NCBI GenBank assembly: GCA_039000515.1
Contig: JBCFYV010000012.1
Coordinates: 119,091,056-119,155,055 of the forward strand
Reading direction: 5' to 3'
DNA: 64,000 nucleotides
DNA from: Timema cristinae
Lineage: Eukaryota > Arthropoda > Insecta > Phasmatodea > Timematidae
In this document: positions 23,916 through 34,290 of the stretch, one piece after another
Layout of the letters: every line of letters begins with the position of its first letter
Position numbering within the stretch: position 1 is the stretch's first letter
Made by a program: the position numbers and the translations under genes
The notes under the pieces: generated by a model
The model's input: the letters and a program-made list of their open reading frames with translations, nothing else
The model's database searches: none
Told to the model about the DNA's origin: nothing

Positions 23916-26900
23916 GCACCACGTCTTACTACCCGTTCGGGTTATACGCACTTACGCTAATGTGTAATGGTAGGTTGATTGTGAGATGAAATGAAGGACC
24001 TACAGTTTAACGTGGAATCCGAACCACGGTGGAGGCCTGGCATTCCCCACATTCACAAGATGTCTTGTCAGAGGTGAAGGAAGGGTTTAGTAATCAGATA
24101 AATATGTGCCGGGACCGAGGATTGAACCCCGGCTGCCAGCATAGAAGTCTGACACCTTACCCCTAGACCACCAGGTCACCGAGAAAGTATCAAACGCTGT
24201 CATACCACACGGCTTAAAATACGATGGTCTGTGTCGTTTTCTGGAACTACCACTCTATTCTGTCTAAGTTCCAACTCCCTTTCTCCCATCACTTACAACC
24301 ACTCTTTGTCATGTCAATAAGAAAGAGGGGAAAGAAAACTATGAAACTTCTCATCTGAAGGTAAAGAGGAAAGATCTCTGTTAGTTCTCAAATATCCTAA
24401 CAATTTCTGTTGTGCACCTATCAACAAATTGTTGTATTTGTTAGCGTTGTAGGAATGTTAAATCTAGAGGCCTATTTCACCAAGCTTAGTCTCATAACTC
24501 TGCAAATATGATTAAAAAGTAGTTTGAAATGAGCCAATGTCACATTTTCACATTTTGTTTCTATGAATAAAATTCTATAGGGTTTTCAAGGAAAAATATC
24601 CCTGAGGAAATCTTTCAACTTTATTTTTGTTTGAGCCATAATTTGAAATAACTCCTCGCAGAGTTAAATTTTGCTTTAAGAGCTGGACGTCTGCACGGCA
24701 ATTTCTCGCTTACCGAGGCGGCACCCTTAATTGAAAGGTAGCACGTGTTCCTCTGAGCCAATTATGTGGCGAGTCAGGTAGACAAGGCTATTTAGTACTT
24801 CATTTGTTGATTTTACTGTGCATATTTCGCCTTAGGTACAGTTCGTTTGTCTACGTCTTGCAGTTTCTTGTTACGCTTTATTTTATGTCTCCAGTAAATC
24901 TTCTATTGTAAGAACTAGTAGGACTTTGAGCTTTGGTCTAGTTCTAGTGAATAATTTGTCTTTAAACCGTCCATATTCATAATATGTGTTTAGCTCGTGT
25001 TGTTACGTTACATTACGTGACTATTGATCTCACAGTGTTTATTTACGTCACTTGAACGTTACGTTGATCGTAATACCGGTGTAAGGGTTTGGGCGTGTCT
25101 TAACCACCCTGTAGCTGGAAACGCTCGGAATAATAAAGTAGATACCTAATTAGGGTAGTGAAAATTTGTTTCTGTATTATATTGAAAAAAATATTACGGG
25201 TTGAGAGTTAAAAACATTTGTAAAAAAAATCCCACTTCAAAAAAATACTGAGCGTGATAAAAAAAACTTCTATTGTTCGTGTTTTTTTGTCAAGAATATT
25301 ACCTCACAACTCTTTTGAATATATCCCACGAGGGTTGGACATGAAACCAAGCGTATAATATTCAGTTAAAAACAAGGAGGAAAGGATTAGAGGGGGGTGA
25401 GGGGGGTATATGGAGGTTGTTTCTATATTTTAAACTCAAAGCCCCTTCTCCCGTGCCATTATTCGCGTGAAGTGGTGGGATGAGTAATTATTACGTTTGA
25501 CGCACGATACACCGGCTCGGAATTAGAAAATGAGTTTATTTAAAGCGCTAATTGGGAGTAGCTCGGTTAGGTCCCAACATGCCACGACCCGAGTTTGGGG
25601 AAGATGCGATGATAAGTGTCGTCGTACTGTTTAGATCACCCGGCGACGGAAGAGGTCCGGGTTAGAATCCCAGCGGTCAGATGTACTGCGTTTTATATAT
25701 ATACTCGCTTTGCTCGTTGGGGGATACGCCCTCAAACCCCCAGTGGATTTTCTTTGCAAGTGGATGTAAACTAATGTAATTCTAGAGCCGTTTTTTGATA
25801 GGTCTTACCGTTTAGCCACAACAGACCTCCAAAGAAAGGTCCGCACCGACTTTAAAGTTGCTCCGAATTTTGAATTTTTTTTCGGGGGTTAGAAATTAAT
25901 TTGAACTTTTTAGAATTTTCCCGTTAGTTTCAGGCTAGAAGCTACAATTTTGCCAAATTTCACGTGTCTAGCTTATCTGGAAGTGGGTAAATATTAATGT
26001 CAGTGAGTGGGTCATCCATGTGGCTTTAAGGTAGTATAATATCTCATCTACAGTCATACAAAATCCCCAGCGGTTCCTTTTGTCATGGGTTTGACATTCC
26101 TTTCATCTATACTTATAAAATAACATGTCCTGACTGATGATGACTGGACTGATTCATCATCGCCGAGCGCAAACTATCAAGGCTACAAGCATGAAATTCG
26201 GACTGTATATTCATTTTGTTATGTAGGCACCCACTAAGAAAGGATTTTAGAAAATTCCACCCCAAAGGGTCAAAATAGGGGATGATAATATGTATGAAAA
26301 TCCGTCATTTGAAAGTTACATAAACAAAATTTTGTATTTCGGTTATTGACGTAAAACAAATAAATACGTGTTTCAGGAATTTTGGAAATTTTATTTAATA
26401 AGGGATGAAAAAGGGGGTGAAAGTTTGTATCGGACTTGCATTATTTTTGATCTGAGGTCAAGTTATGGTCATCAACGTAACGTAATATTTTAAATTAATC
26501 TGTAAATACATATGTATATTTTCGTATTTGTATATAATCAACTTCCGCGCGAGCAAAGCCGCGGGCAACAGCTATCTAGTACATCATATATTGTAAAATG
26601 TTGAAGCTTTTTATTGCCATAGTTTGCCACAGTATGAGCTAGCGTTGTGAAAGCTGAATATTTGTTATGAACAGGCGTGACGTAATGTATAATAACAGCT
26701 GTTTGTGATTGTTTTGGACAACTATTTACTATTTTAATCTTTATTTCCCTTTATGTGAAGTATTTGACGTGCGCTTTCTGAACCGACTGATTAAATCAAC
26801 ACACGACTTATAAACTAACTTAAATCTAGAACAGACACAACACTCAGCCCCCAGGTCATTAATTCATCATTATGCGTGGGGAAACTGAAATTTCACCAAT

Positions 26901-27222
26901 GTTCGACCAAGCCAGGAATCGAACCCGGGACCCTTAACTCAGTAGAGAGACAGGCTACCTACTGAGCTATGTTGCCGGACTACACAAACTACTATATATA
27001 TCTTTCACATAGCCGAGATAAATAAATATTGTATTTTTAATTTAATTTAAAATCTACTATCATATTTGATGAATCATTTAAATAAATACAATATCTAACA
27101 AAAGTGTGTATTTGATAAAATAAACTATTTGTGTTTGAATTGAATATTGCTATTATTTGGGTTATAGGCCTGAGTTAATATTAAGACTTTACTCAATCAT
27201 TTAAGATTTGTCACAATAGTGC

Positions 27223-27289
<67 letters not shown>

Positions 27290-27772
27290 GTTTTAAGCCT
27301 AGTTAAAGATGACTTTTTCATCTTCATTTTTATATTTACAGTGTACTGAGATAAATTTGATAAAAATAGTAAATTTATTGCAAATCCAAGCAAATTTAAA
27401 TGATTTAAAAATCACGTACTGTACTTAAAAAGTTTCATTTTTCGTCATCTTAGTCATCTTCTCTACAATATTTGAATTGCGCTCGTGCTAATATGCAGTG
27501 ACACTAGCGCTTTCCGGCTTCAATGTCTGATCACTGGAACTAAAAAGTAACCAGACCTGTGCATATTAGACCTTGGTCACGGCCCGGTCGATATAAAACG
27601 ACCGGCACCGACGGGACACGGACTCACCCGAAGCCTTCAACTCCCAGGCGATTTCCCTCCAGATGACAGCTCTGGCGTCTACGTCCTTGTAGGAGGGATG
27701 GCGGGAATCGTAGAGCTCCTTCCTTTGTTCCACGGCCGCCAGCAGCTGTTCCACGCTGATGTGCTCGTCCAT
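19106..27772 (-). CDS. MADF-BESS domain protein (3 exons, 325 aa)
   Basis: Coding sequence joined from 27772-27628, 22190-22022 and 19769-19106 on the minus strand. The lengths 145, 169 and 664 sum to 326 codons including the TAG at 19106-19108. The ATG at 27772 sits in a good context (GAGCCATGG) with an in-frame TGA six bases upstream. Residues ~8-99 form a MADF (Myb/SANT-like, DNA-binding) domain: [37 protein letters not shown] and [14 protein letters not shown], with the typical Trp at 38, 56 and 88. An acidic stretch at 113-126 is followed by a basic ARRRRRVK run near 194-201, a possible nuclear signal. A BESS motif at about 214-251 ([20 protein letters not shown]) should mediate protein contacts. 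The C-terminus is Pro-rich. The architecture matches the insect MADF-BESS transcription-regulator family; the target genes and orthologue are unknown. Splice sites are read from sequence only. Confidence 0.9.
19849..20080 (+). mobile_element. tRNA-derived SINE (family B) in intron 2
   Basis: Head GTGACCGCGTGGTCTAAGGC, B box CAGGTTCGAATCTTGG, 3' domain CCCGAGCGGGTAGTAAGACG. It lies antisense to the host gene, 80 bases from the exon 3 acceptor. Confidence 0.87.
20280..20400 (-). mobile_element. 5'-truncated SINE (family B) in intron 2
   Basis: Contains only the 3' half: complement CCACGCGTCTTGCTACCCGT through the body block CCGCATTTGCATTGAAGGAG. The tRNA-like head is missing. Confidence 0.7.
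20405..20640 (-). mobile_element. tRNA-derived SINE (family B) in intron 2
   Basis: Complement of the 3' domain (TCGTCTTACTACCCGTTCGG) at the left, head complement ATGCGGCCACCGAAGCGGGT at the right. The B box is damaged. Confidence 0.8.
21138..21308. repeat. Two-copy 87-bp tandem duplication in intron 2
   Basis: The block starting ATACCCAACAGGTTTGGTAT at 21138 recurs at 21225, including GACTTTATGCAATG and GAGCTTTATAAGAGT near the ends. Divergence between copies is about 15% by eye. The ORFs across it are by-products. Confidence 0.75.
21545..21740. repeat. Interspersed repeat R3, copy 2
   Basis: Matches 18335-18560: AGTCCAATTTTTATAGGAAG, CAATGTTATTTTATAGGTAT, and AACGACAGCTACACATTACA. Confidence 0.5.
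21785..21905 (-). mobile_element. Partial SINE (family D) in intron 2
   Basis: Matches 26825-26990 in order: a CAACCCCCAACAGTTAATTTA block, then GCCAGGAATTGAACCCGGGA, the complement of a tRNA B box. The head is cut off near GCTCAGCAGACACGTCA. It ends about 110 bases from the exon 2 donor. Confidence 0.65.
22022..22190 (-). CDS. MADF-BESS gene, exon 2
   Basis: Begins after acceptor TATTTTCCAG and ends before donor GTGAGTACT. It encodes residues 49-105, the second half of the MADF domain, with the two Trp residues at 56 and 88. It enters in phase 1 and leaves in phase 2, matching exons 1 and 3. Confidence 0.92.
22300..22790. mobile_element. Large inverted-repeat (fold-back) element
   Basis: Two arms of about 190-230 bases face each other around a centre at about 22545. 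GGAGACACAAAAACAGG, TGTCCCATTTGACTTTGTT, AGTAATGTGGAGCTGCT and GCTTAAAATGGCC in the left arm recur as complements in the right arm in reverse order. Outer limits are approximate. A transcript of intron 1 would fold into a hairpin of about 200 bp. Confidence 0.85.
22780..22890. mobile_element. 111-bp palindromic MITE-like hairpin
   Basis: TGATTTTTGTAAGAATGGAC at the left end pairs with the right end (complement TGATTTTTGTTGGAATAGAC). About 37 bases pair well at each end and the interior pairs partly. It abuts the larger fold-back element. Confidence 0.7.
23481..23600 (+). pseudogene. PIF/Harbinger transposase fragment
   Basis: Translation gives [11 protein letters not shown], then after a one-base frameshift at 23514 [20 protein letters not shown] followed by ERDIKG. 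This matches the N-terminal region of Harbinger (HARBI1-like) transposases, where the FQEYFRM-x-FDELL-type segment precedes the DDE domain. The catalytic domain is absent. Family assignment is from the motif; no alignment was run. Confidence 0.7.
23599..23787 (-). pseudogene. Transposon-borne MADF remnant
   Basis: A 62-codon minus-strand frame. Its C-terminal half (from the Met at 23703) reads like a MADF N-terminus: [33 protein letters not shown], then stops. Harbinger elements carry a MADF/Myb-like accessory gene beside the transposase, and the adjoining transposase fragment at 23481-23600 makes that the likely origin. It is not part of the host transcript: it is out of register with the exons and ends in a stop. 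Confidence 0.65.
23886..24180 (-). mobile_element. tRNA-derived SINE (family A) with target duplication
   Basis: A nearly intact copy flanked by a perfect 12-bp duplication GAGAAAGTATCA at 23874-23885 and 24181-24192. Preceded by a long (ATT)n tail complement. It lies in the same strand sense as the host gene. Confidence 0.96.
24185..24700 (+). repeat. Interspersed repeat R4, copy 1
   Basis: Complement of 60545-61325. Shared blocks: TGTCATGTCAATAAGAAAGA, GGTAAAGAGGAAAGATCTCT, AGTCTCATAACTCTGCAAAT, TTTTGTTTGAGCCATAATTT. The other copy carries an inserted SINE-C absent here. Confidence 0.8.
26106..26579 (+). mobile_element. Non-autonomous Helitron-like element
   Basis: It starts with TC (TCTATACTTATAAAATAACA) and ends with CTAG. 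A GC hairpin (CCGCG ... CGCGG) ends 11 bases before the CTAG. The base before is A and the base after is T, the Helitron AT target with no duplication. The internal TAGGCACCCACTAAGAAAGG block is familiar from insect Helitrons (recalled, not checked). 474 bases, no ORF. Confidence 0.75.
26755..26815. repeat. Interspersed repeat R2, fragment
   Basis: GTGCGCTTTCTGAACCGACT and ATTAAATCAACACACGACTT match the R2 left end. A further fragment lies in reverse at 23040-23110. Confidence 0.5.
26825..26990 (-). mobile_element. tRNA-derived SINE (family D)
   Basis: Minus-strand head GGCAACATAGCTCAGTAGGT (A-box region) and CCCGGGTTCGATTCCTGGCT (B box), the spacing of a tRNA. Related copies at 21785, 48340 and 59930. 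Confidence 0.82.
27628..27772 (-). CDS. MADF-BESS gene, exon 1
   Basis: Encodes residues 1-48 and the first base of codon 49: the N-terminal half of the MADF domain with Trp38. The start is fixed by an in-frame stop just upstream and by the family pattern, in which MADF begins within ten residues of the start. The donor is GGTGAGTCC. Confidence 0.92.
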
Positions 27773-28140
27773 GGCTCAGAGTTAAAATAACGACAATTTC
27801 GAGCTCACACACACGCGTTGCCGTTGTCCGACTCGTGTTAATAGCAGCCTCTCTGTCTCAAATACAAATAAGGCTTGCAAGGATTATTTGATGTTGTAGA
27901 ACTTGTGCTATATATATATATGAATATATTTATAAATCGGCGGTTTAAGTAAAAACCATTGTCGACAGAAATCGTTTCATATCACAATGCACGGGCGGAG
28001 GGGAAAACGTGGCTACGCCAGGTGACGATATTTATCTGCAACCAAGTGTACTCCATACAAATCCGACCAGCTCCTTTCCAAAATATATCGATGGCGGACA
28101 CTACGAAAGTTCGCGGGGGGGAATCCCAACCCGAACATTA
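27773..28140 (-). promoter_or_regulatory. Upstream region of the MADF-BESS gene
   Basis: CpG-containing sequence directly upstream of the start codon, where the 5' UTR and promoter should lie. No TATA box or initiator can be called with confidence. An (AT)n run lies at about 27911-27930. Confidence 0.35.
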
Positions 28141-28176
28141 AAAAAAGTTAATAATTTTATTAATAATTATTCCTAG

Positions 28177-28216
28177 GAGCTTCTACGGTAGCTCTCTGAT
28201 GACGTCACGAAGCTCG
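28177..28216. promoter_or_regulatory. CRE octamer inside an inverted repeat
   Basis: TGACGTCA (consensus CRE/ATF site) at 28200-28207 is enclosed by GAGCTTC (28177) and GAAGCTC (28210). It is about 430 bases upstream of the MADF-BESS start codon. Confidence 0.25.
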
Positions 28217-28548
28217 ACTGAAAGCGTTTAGAGGGAAGGGGACCGGTTTTAGCCCCTCATGCCATGTTAGAGGGGAGAGGGAGGAAAGTCTCCCCGGCGG
28301 ATCCCCCTTTGTTAACCCCCTCCTCACCCGCGCAAGCGCCCTACTATATAGTTAAGAGGGGGAGGCAGCGACGAACCCTGGGGTGAATACAAGACTGGCT
28401 GGGTACACTGGTAGCGTCATCTGTTGACGGGGATTTATTCATCACTTCGAAGGAACAGATTTGATCCTCAACGAGAGTTGTTTAGTATAATAATTACTTA
28501 TTTTTTGTTTTCTTTGTCGATATAAAACTTAGATACAAACGTAAGCGA
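28217..28548. other. Unassigned sequence before the satellite block
   Basis: GC-rich to about 28440, then AT-rich. No gene or repeat family recognised. Confidence 0.4.
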
Positions 28549-28730
28549 GTTGGATGATCACTGACATGCTAGATGATCACTGACGTGCTAGATGATCACT
28601 GACGTGCTAGATGATCACTGACGTGCTAGATGATCACTGACGTGCTAGATGATCACTGACACGCTAGATGATCCTGACTGCTAGATGATCTCTGATGTGC
28701 TAGATGATAACATGACACGCTAAATCGTTA
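28549..28730. repeat. 19-bp tandem array (about 9 copies)
   Basis: Unit CTAGATGATCACTGACGTG, holding the palindrome TGATCA. Last units are damaged. Confidence 0.93.
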
Positions 28731-28734
28731 CAGA

Positions 28735-31700
28735 ACTACTAGTAAGATTGTAGTAACAATAATAACATGGAGGGAGGTCTACTGTTCACAGAACTACTAG
28801 TAAGAAGTAGTAACGATAATAACATGGAGGGAGGTCTACTGTTCACAGAACTACTAGTAAGAAGTAGTAACGTTAATAACATAGAGGGAGGTTTATGTTC
28901 ACAGAACTACTAGTAAGACTGTAGTACGATAATAACATGGAGGGAGGTCTACTGTTCACAGAACTACTAGTAAGACTGTAGTAATGATAATAACATGGAG
29001 GGAGGTCTACTGTTCACAGAACTACTAGTAAGACTGTAGTAACGATAATAACATGAGGAGGAGGTCTACTGTTCACAGAACTACTAGTAAGATGTAGTAA
29101 TGATAATAACATGGAGGGAGGTCTACTGTTCACAGAACTACTAGTAAGACTGTAGTAACGATAATAACATGGAGGAGGAGGTCTACTGTTCACAGAACTA
29201 CTAGTAAGATTGTAGTAACGTTAATAACATAGAGGAGGTCTACTGTTCACAGAACTACTAGTAAGACTGTAGTAACAATAATAACATGGAGGAGGTCTAC
29301 TGTTCACGAACTACTAGTAAGAAGTAGTAACGATAATAACATGGAGGAGGTTTACTGTTCACAGAACTACTAGTAAGACTGTAGTAACAATAATAACATG
29401 GAGGGAGGTCTACTGTTCACAGAACTACTAGTAAGAAGTAGTAACGTTAATAACATAGAGGGAGGTTTACTGTTCACAGAACTACTAGTAAGATCCTAGT
29501 AACGATAATAACATGGAGGGAGGTCTACTGTTCACAGAACTACTAGTAAGACTGTAATAACGATAATAACATGGAGGGAGGTCTACTGTTCACAGAACTA
29601 CTAGTAAGAAGTAGTAACGTTAATAACATAGAGGGAGGTTTACTGTTCACAGAACTACTAGTAAGACTGTAGTACGATAATAACATGGAGGAGGTCTACT
29701 GTTCACAGAACTACTAGTAAGACTGTAGTAACGATAATAACATGAGGGAGGTCTACTGTTCACAGAACTACTAGTAATACTGTAGTAACGATAATAACAT
29801 GGAGAGGGTCTACTGTTCACAGAAACTACTAGTAAGACTGTAGTAACGATAATAACATGAGGGAGGTCTATTGTTCACAGAACTACTAGTAAGACTGTTA
29901 GTAACAATAATAACATGGAGCGAGGTCTACCGTTCACAGAACTACTAGTAAGACTGTAGTAACGATAATAACATGGAGGGAGTCTACTGTTCACAAGAAC
30001 TACTAAGATAAGACTGTAGTAACGATAATAACATGGAGGAGGTCTACTGTTCACAGAACTACTAGTAAGACTGTAGTAACGATAATAACATGGAGGAGGG
30101 AGGTCTACTATTAACAGAACTACTAGTAAGACGTAGTAACGATAATAACATGGAGGGAGGTCTACTGTTCACAGAACTACTAGTAAGAAGTAGTAACGAT
30201 AATAACATGGAGGGAGGTCTACTGTTCACAGAACTACTAGTAAGAAGTAGTAACGATAATAATATGGAGTGAGGTCAACTGTTCACAGAAACTAATAGTA
30301 GTAGACTGTAGTAATGATAATAACATGGAGGGAGGTCTACTGTTCACAAGAACTACTAGTAAGACTGTAGTAACGATAATAACATGGAGGGAGGAGGTCT
30401 ACTATTCACAGAATACTAGTAAGACTTAGTAACGATAATAACATGGAGGAGGGAGGTCTACTGTTCACAGAACTACTAGTAAGAAGTAGTAACGATAATA
30501 ACATGGAGGAGGTCTACTGTTCACAGAACTACTAGTAAGAAGTAGTAACGATAATAACATGGAGCGAGTCTACCGTTCACAGAACTACTAGTAAGACTGT
30601 AGTAATGATAATAACATGGAGGGAGTTATTGTTCACAGACTACTATAAGACTGTAGTAACAATAATAACATGGAGGGTGCTAGTTCTACTGTTCACAGAA
30701 CTACTAGTTAGACTGTAGTAACGATAATAACATGGAGGAGGGAGGTCTACTATTCACAGAACTATAGTAAGACTGTAGTAACGATATAACATGAGGGAGG
30801 GAGGTCTACTGTTCACAGAACTATAGTAAGAAGTAGTAACGATAATAACATGGAGGAGGTCTACTGTTCACAGAACTACTAGTAAGAAGTAGTAACGATA
30901 ATAACATGGAGCGAGGTCTACCGTTCACAGAACTACTAGTAAGACTGTAGTAAGATAATAACATGGAGGGAGGTCTATGTTCACAGAGCTACTAGTAAGA
31001 CTGTAGTAACAATAATAACATGGAGGGTGCTAGTTCTACTGTTCACAGAACTACTAGTAAGACTGTAGTAACGATAATAACATGGAGGGGAGGTTACTAT
31101 TCACAGAACTACTAGTAAGACTGTAGTAACGATAATAACATGGAGGGAGGAGGGCTACTGTTCACAGAACTACTAGTAAGAATGTAGTAATGATAATAAC
31201 ATGGAGGGAGTCTACTGTTCACAGAACTATATAAGAAGTAAGTAACGATAATAACATGAGGAGGTCTACGTTCAAGAAGCTACTAGTAGACTGTAGTAAT
31301 GATAATAACATGGAGGAGTCTATTGTTCACATAAGCATAGGTAAGACTGTAGTAACAATAATATAACATGGAGAGTTCTGAGTTCTACTGTTCACAACAG
31401 AGACTACTATAAACATAATAAGACGTGAGAACGTAATAACATGGAGGGAAGTCTACTGTTCACAGTAACTAAAGTAAGACTAGTTAATGATAATAACATG
31501 GAGGAAGTATACTGTTCACAGAAATAATGTAAGACTGTAGTAACGATAAAACACTAGAGGAAGCTTACTGTCACAGAACTAAAGTAAGACTGTAGTAATG
31601 ATAATAACAGGAGAGAGGTAACTGTTCACGAACTAAATAGTAAGACTGTAGTAACGATATAACAGAGAGGAGTCTACTGTTCACAGAACTACATAAGATG

Positions 31701-33640
31701 TGAGTAATGATAATAACATGGAGTGAGGTCTTAGTTCACAGAATACTATAAGGATGTAGTAATATAATAACAATGGAGTAGTAGTCTACTGTTCACAGAA
31801 CTACTAGTAAGACTGTAGTAACGATAATAACATGGAGGGAGGTCTACTGTTCACAGAACTACTAGTAAGACTGTAGTAATGATAATAACATGGAGGGAGG
31901 TCTACTGTTCACAGAACTACTAGTAAGACTGTAGTAACGATAATAACATGGAGGGAGGTCTACTGTTCACAGAACTACATAGTAAGAATGTAGTAACGAT
32001 AATAACATGGAGGGAGGTCTACTGTTCACAGAACTACTAGTAAGACTGTAGTAACGATAATAACATGGAGGAGGTCTACTGTTCACAGAACTACTAGTAA
32101 GACGTAGTAATGATAATAACATGGAGGGAGGTCTACTGTTCACAGAACTACTAGTAAGACTGTAGTAATGATAATAACATGAGGAAGGTCTACTGTTCAC
32201 AGAAACTACTAGTAAGACTGTAGTAACGATAATAACATGGAGGGAGGTTTACTGTTCACAGAACTACTAGTAAGACTGTAGTAACGATAATAACATGGAG
32301 GAGGAGGTCTACTGTTCACAGAACTACTAGTAAGACTGTAGTAACGATATATAACATGGAGGGAGGTCTACTGTTCACAGAACTACTAGTAAGACTGTAG
32401 TAACATAATAACATGGAGGGAGGTCTACTGTTCACAGAACTACTAGTAAGATGTAGTAACGATAATAACATGGAGGGAGGTTACTGTTCACAAGAACTAC
32501 TAGTAAGACTGTAGTAATGATAATAACATGGAGGGAGGTCTACTGTTCACAGAACTACTAGTAAGACAGTAGTAACGATAATAACATGGAGGGAGGTCTA
32601 CTGTTCACAGAACTACTAGTAAGACTGTAGTAACGATAATAACATGGAGGGAGGTCTATTGTTCACAGAACTACTAGTAAGACTGTAGTAACGATAATAA
32701 CATGGAGGGAGGTCAACATTTCACAGAACTACTAGTAAGACTGTAGTAACAATAATAACATGGAGGGAGGTCTATTGTTCACAGAACTACTAGTAAGACT
32801 GTAGTAACGATAATAACATGGAGGGAGGTCTATTGTTCACAGAACTACTAGTAAGACTGTAGTAACGATAATAACATGGAGGGAGGTCTACTGTTCACAG
32901 AACTACTAATAAGACTGTAGTAACGATAATAACATGGAGGGAGGTCTATTGTTCACAGAACTACTAGTAATACTGTAGTAACGATAATAACATGGAGGGA
33001 GGTCTACTGTTCACAGAGCTACTAGTAAGACTGTAGTAACGATAATAACATGGAGGGAGGTCTATTGTTCACAGAACTACTAGTAAGACTGTAGTAACGA
33101 TAATAACATGGAGGGAGGTCTATTGTTCACAGAACTACTAGTAAGACTGTAGTAACGATAATAACATGGAGGGAGGTCTATTGTTCACAGAACTACTAGT
33201 AAGACTGTAGTAACGATAATAACATGGAGGGAGGTCTACTGTTCACAGAACTACTAGTAAGACTGTAGTAACGATAATAACATGGAGGGAGGTCTATTGT
33301 TCACAGAACTACTAGTAAGACTGTAGTAACGATAATAACATGGAGGGAGGTCTACTGTTCACAGAACTACTAGTAAGACTGTAGTAACGATAATAACATG
33401 GAGGGAGGTCTATTGTTCACAGAACTACTAGTAAGACTGTAGTAACAATAATAACATGGAGGGAGGTCTATTGTTCACAGAACTACTAGTAAGACTGTAG
33501 TAACGATAATAACATGGAGGGAGGTCTATTGTTCACAGAACTACTAGTAAGACTGTAGTAACGATAATAACATGGAGGGAGGTCTACTGTTCACAGAACT
33601 ACTAGTAAGACTGTAGTAACGATAATAACACGGAGGGAGG
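28735..33640. repeat. 58-bp satellite array (about 85 copies)
   Basis: The unit is CTGTAGTAACGATAATAACA, TGGAGGGAGGTCTACTGTTC, ACAGAACTACTAGTAAGA. Units from 31200 to 31800 are badly eroded by small deletions, whereas 32650-33640 are almost identical, differing mainly at CTACTG/CTATTG. Short ORFs within are repeat artefacts. Two half-copies flank the transposon at 42503-44843. Confidence 0.97.
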
Positions 33641-34290
33641 CAGTTACTGCTCAAATATCGTTTTCCAATCGTCACAGATGGGTAGGCCGCATCTCAGACG
33701 GAAACCAGGTTTTTATTGGTTTCAAGTTTTTTTTCTTTTTCTTACATCTAGTGTCTGTTGTCGTGGTTGGGTGTTGACTTAAAATTTAGGATACCTTGGT
33801 TCGATACCAGACGGTGGTTACAATTATGTAGTATTTGTATAATTTCACCATATTAGTTAATATTTTCGGTGCTAGTGTTGGATTTTTAGTGTCGTTGTCC
33901 CAGGTTAAGTTAGGTTTTAAGTTTATATCTTTGTGTTAAAGTAATGTATATATAATTACTACGATATTAGACGTATAATTCTTAGTGCTAGCAATGAGTG
34001 TTTAATTTTGCTGTACTAGGTTAAGTTAGTTTCAACCTTGACAGTCAGGGGTGTACTGGTAAGTTCCCGGGACAGTAAATATGATGGCCCTTTCCAAACT
34101 TTCATAAATACCACTGAAGCTTTGTTTCAGTGAAAGCTGAAGTGGGTGGTTAATAGAAGTATTTATATTTTATTATTAGTTATTTAGGCTATTTATGCTC
34201 CCTATATATGGTTATGTCACTATTTTGTCAACTTTATACAGCAGCTGGAACTATATTTTTGATATATTTGAGTTTGTAAAATGCTCCTCC
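33641..34290. other. Unassigned spacer between two arrays
   Basis: AT-rich sequence with no recognised gene or repeat family. Confidence 0.4.

Larger units (their letters stand above)
22191..27627 (-). other. Intron 1 of the MADF-BESS gene
   Basis: A 5437-base intron (donor GTGAGT at 27627, acceptor CAG at 22191) splitting the MADF domain. It hosts two hairpin elements, a Harbinger remnant, SINE-A and SINE-D copies, an R4 repeat and a Helitron-like element. 24700-25690, 25690-26105 and 26990-27220 show nothing assignable beyond AT-rich sequence and an (AT)n run near 27228-27277. Confidence 0.85.
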
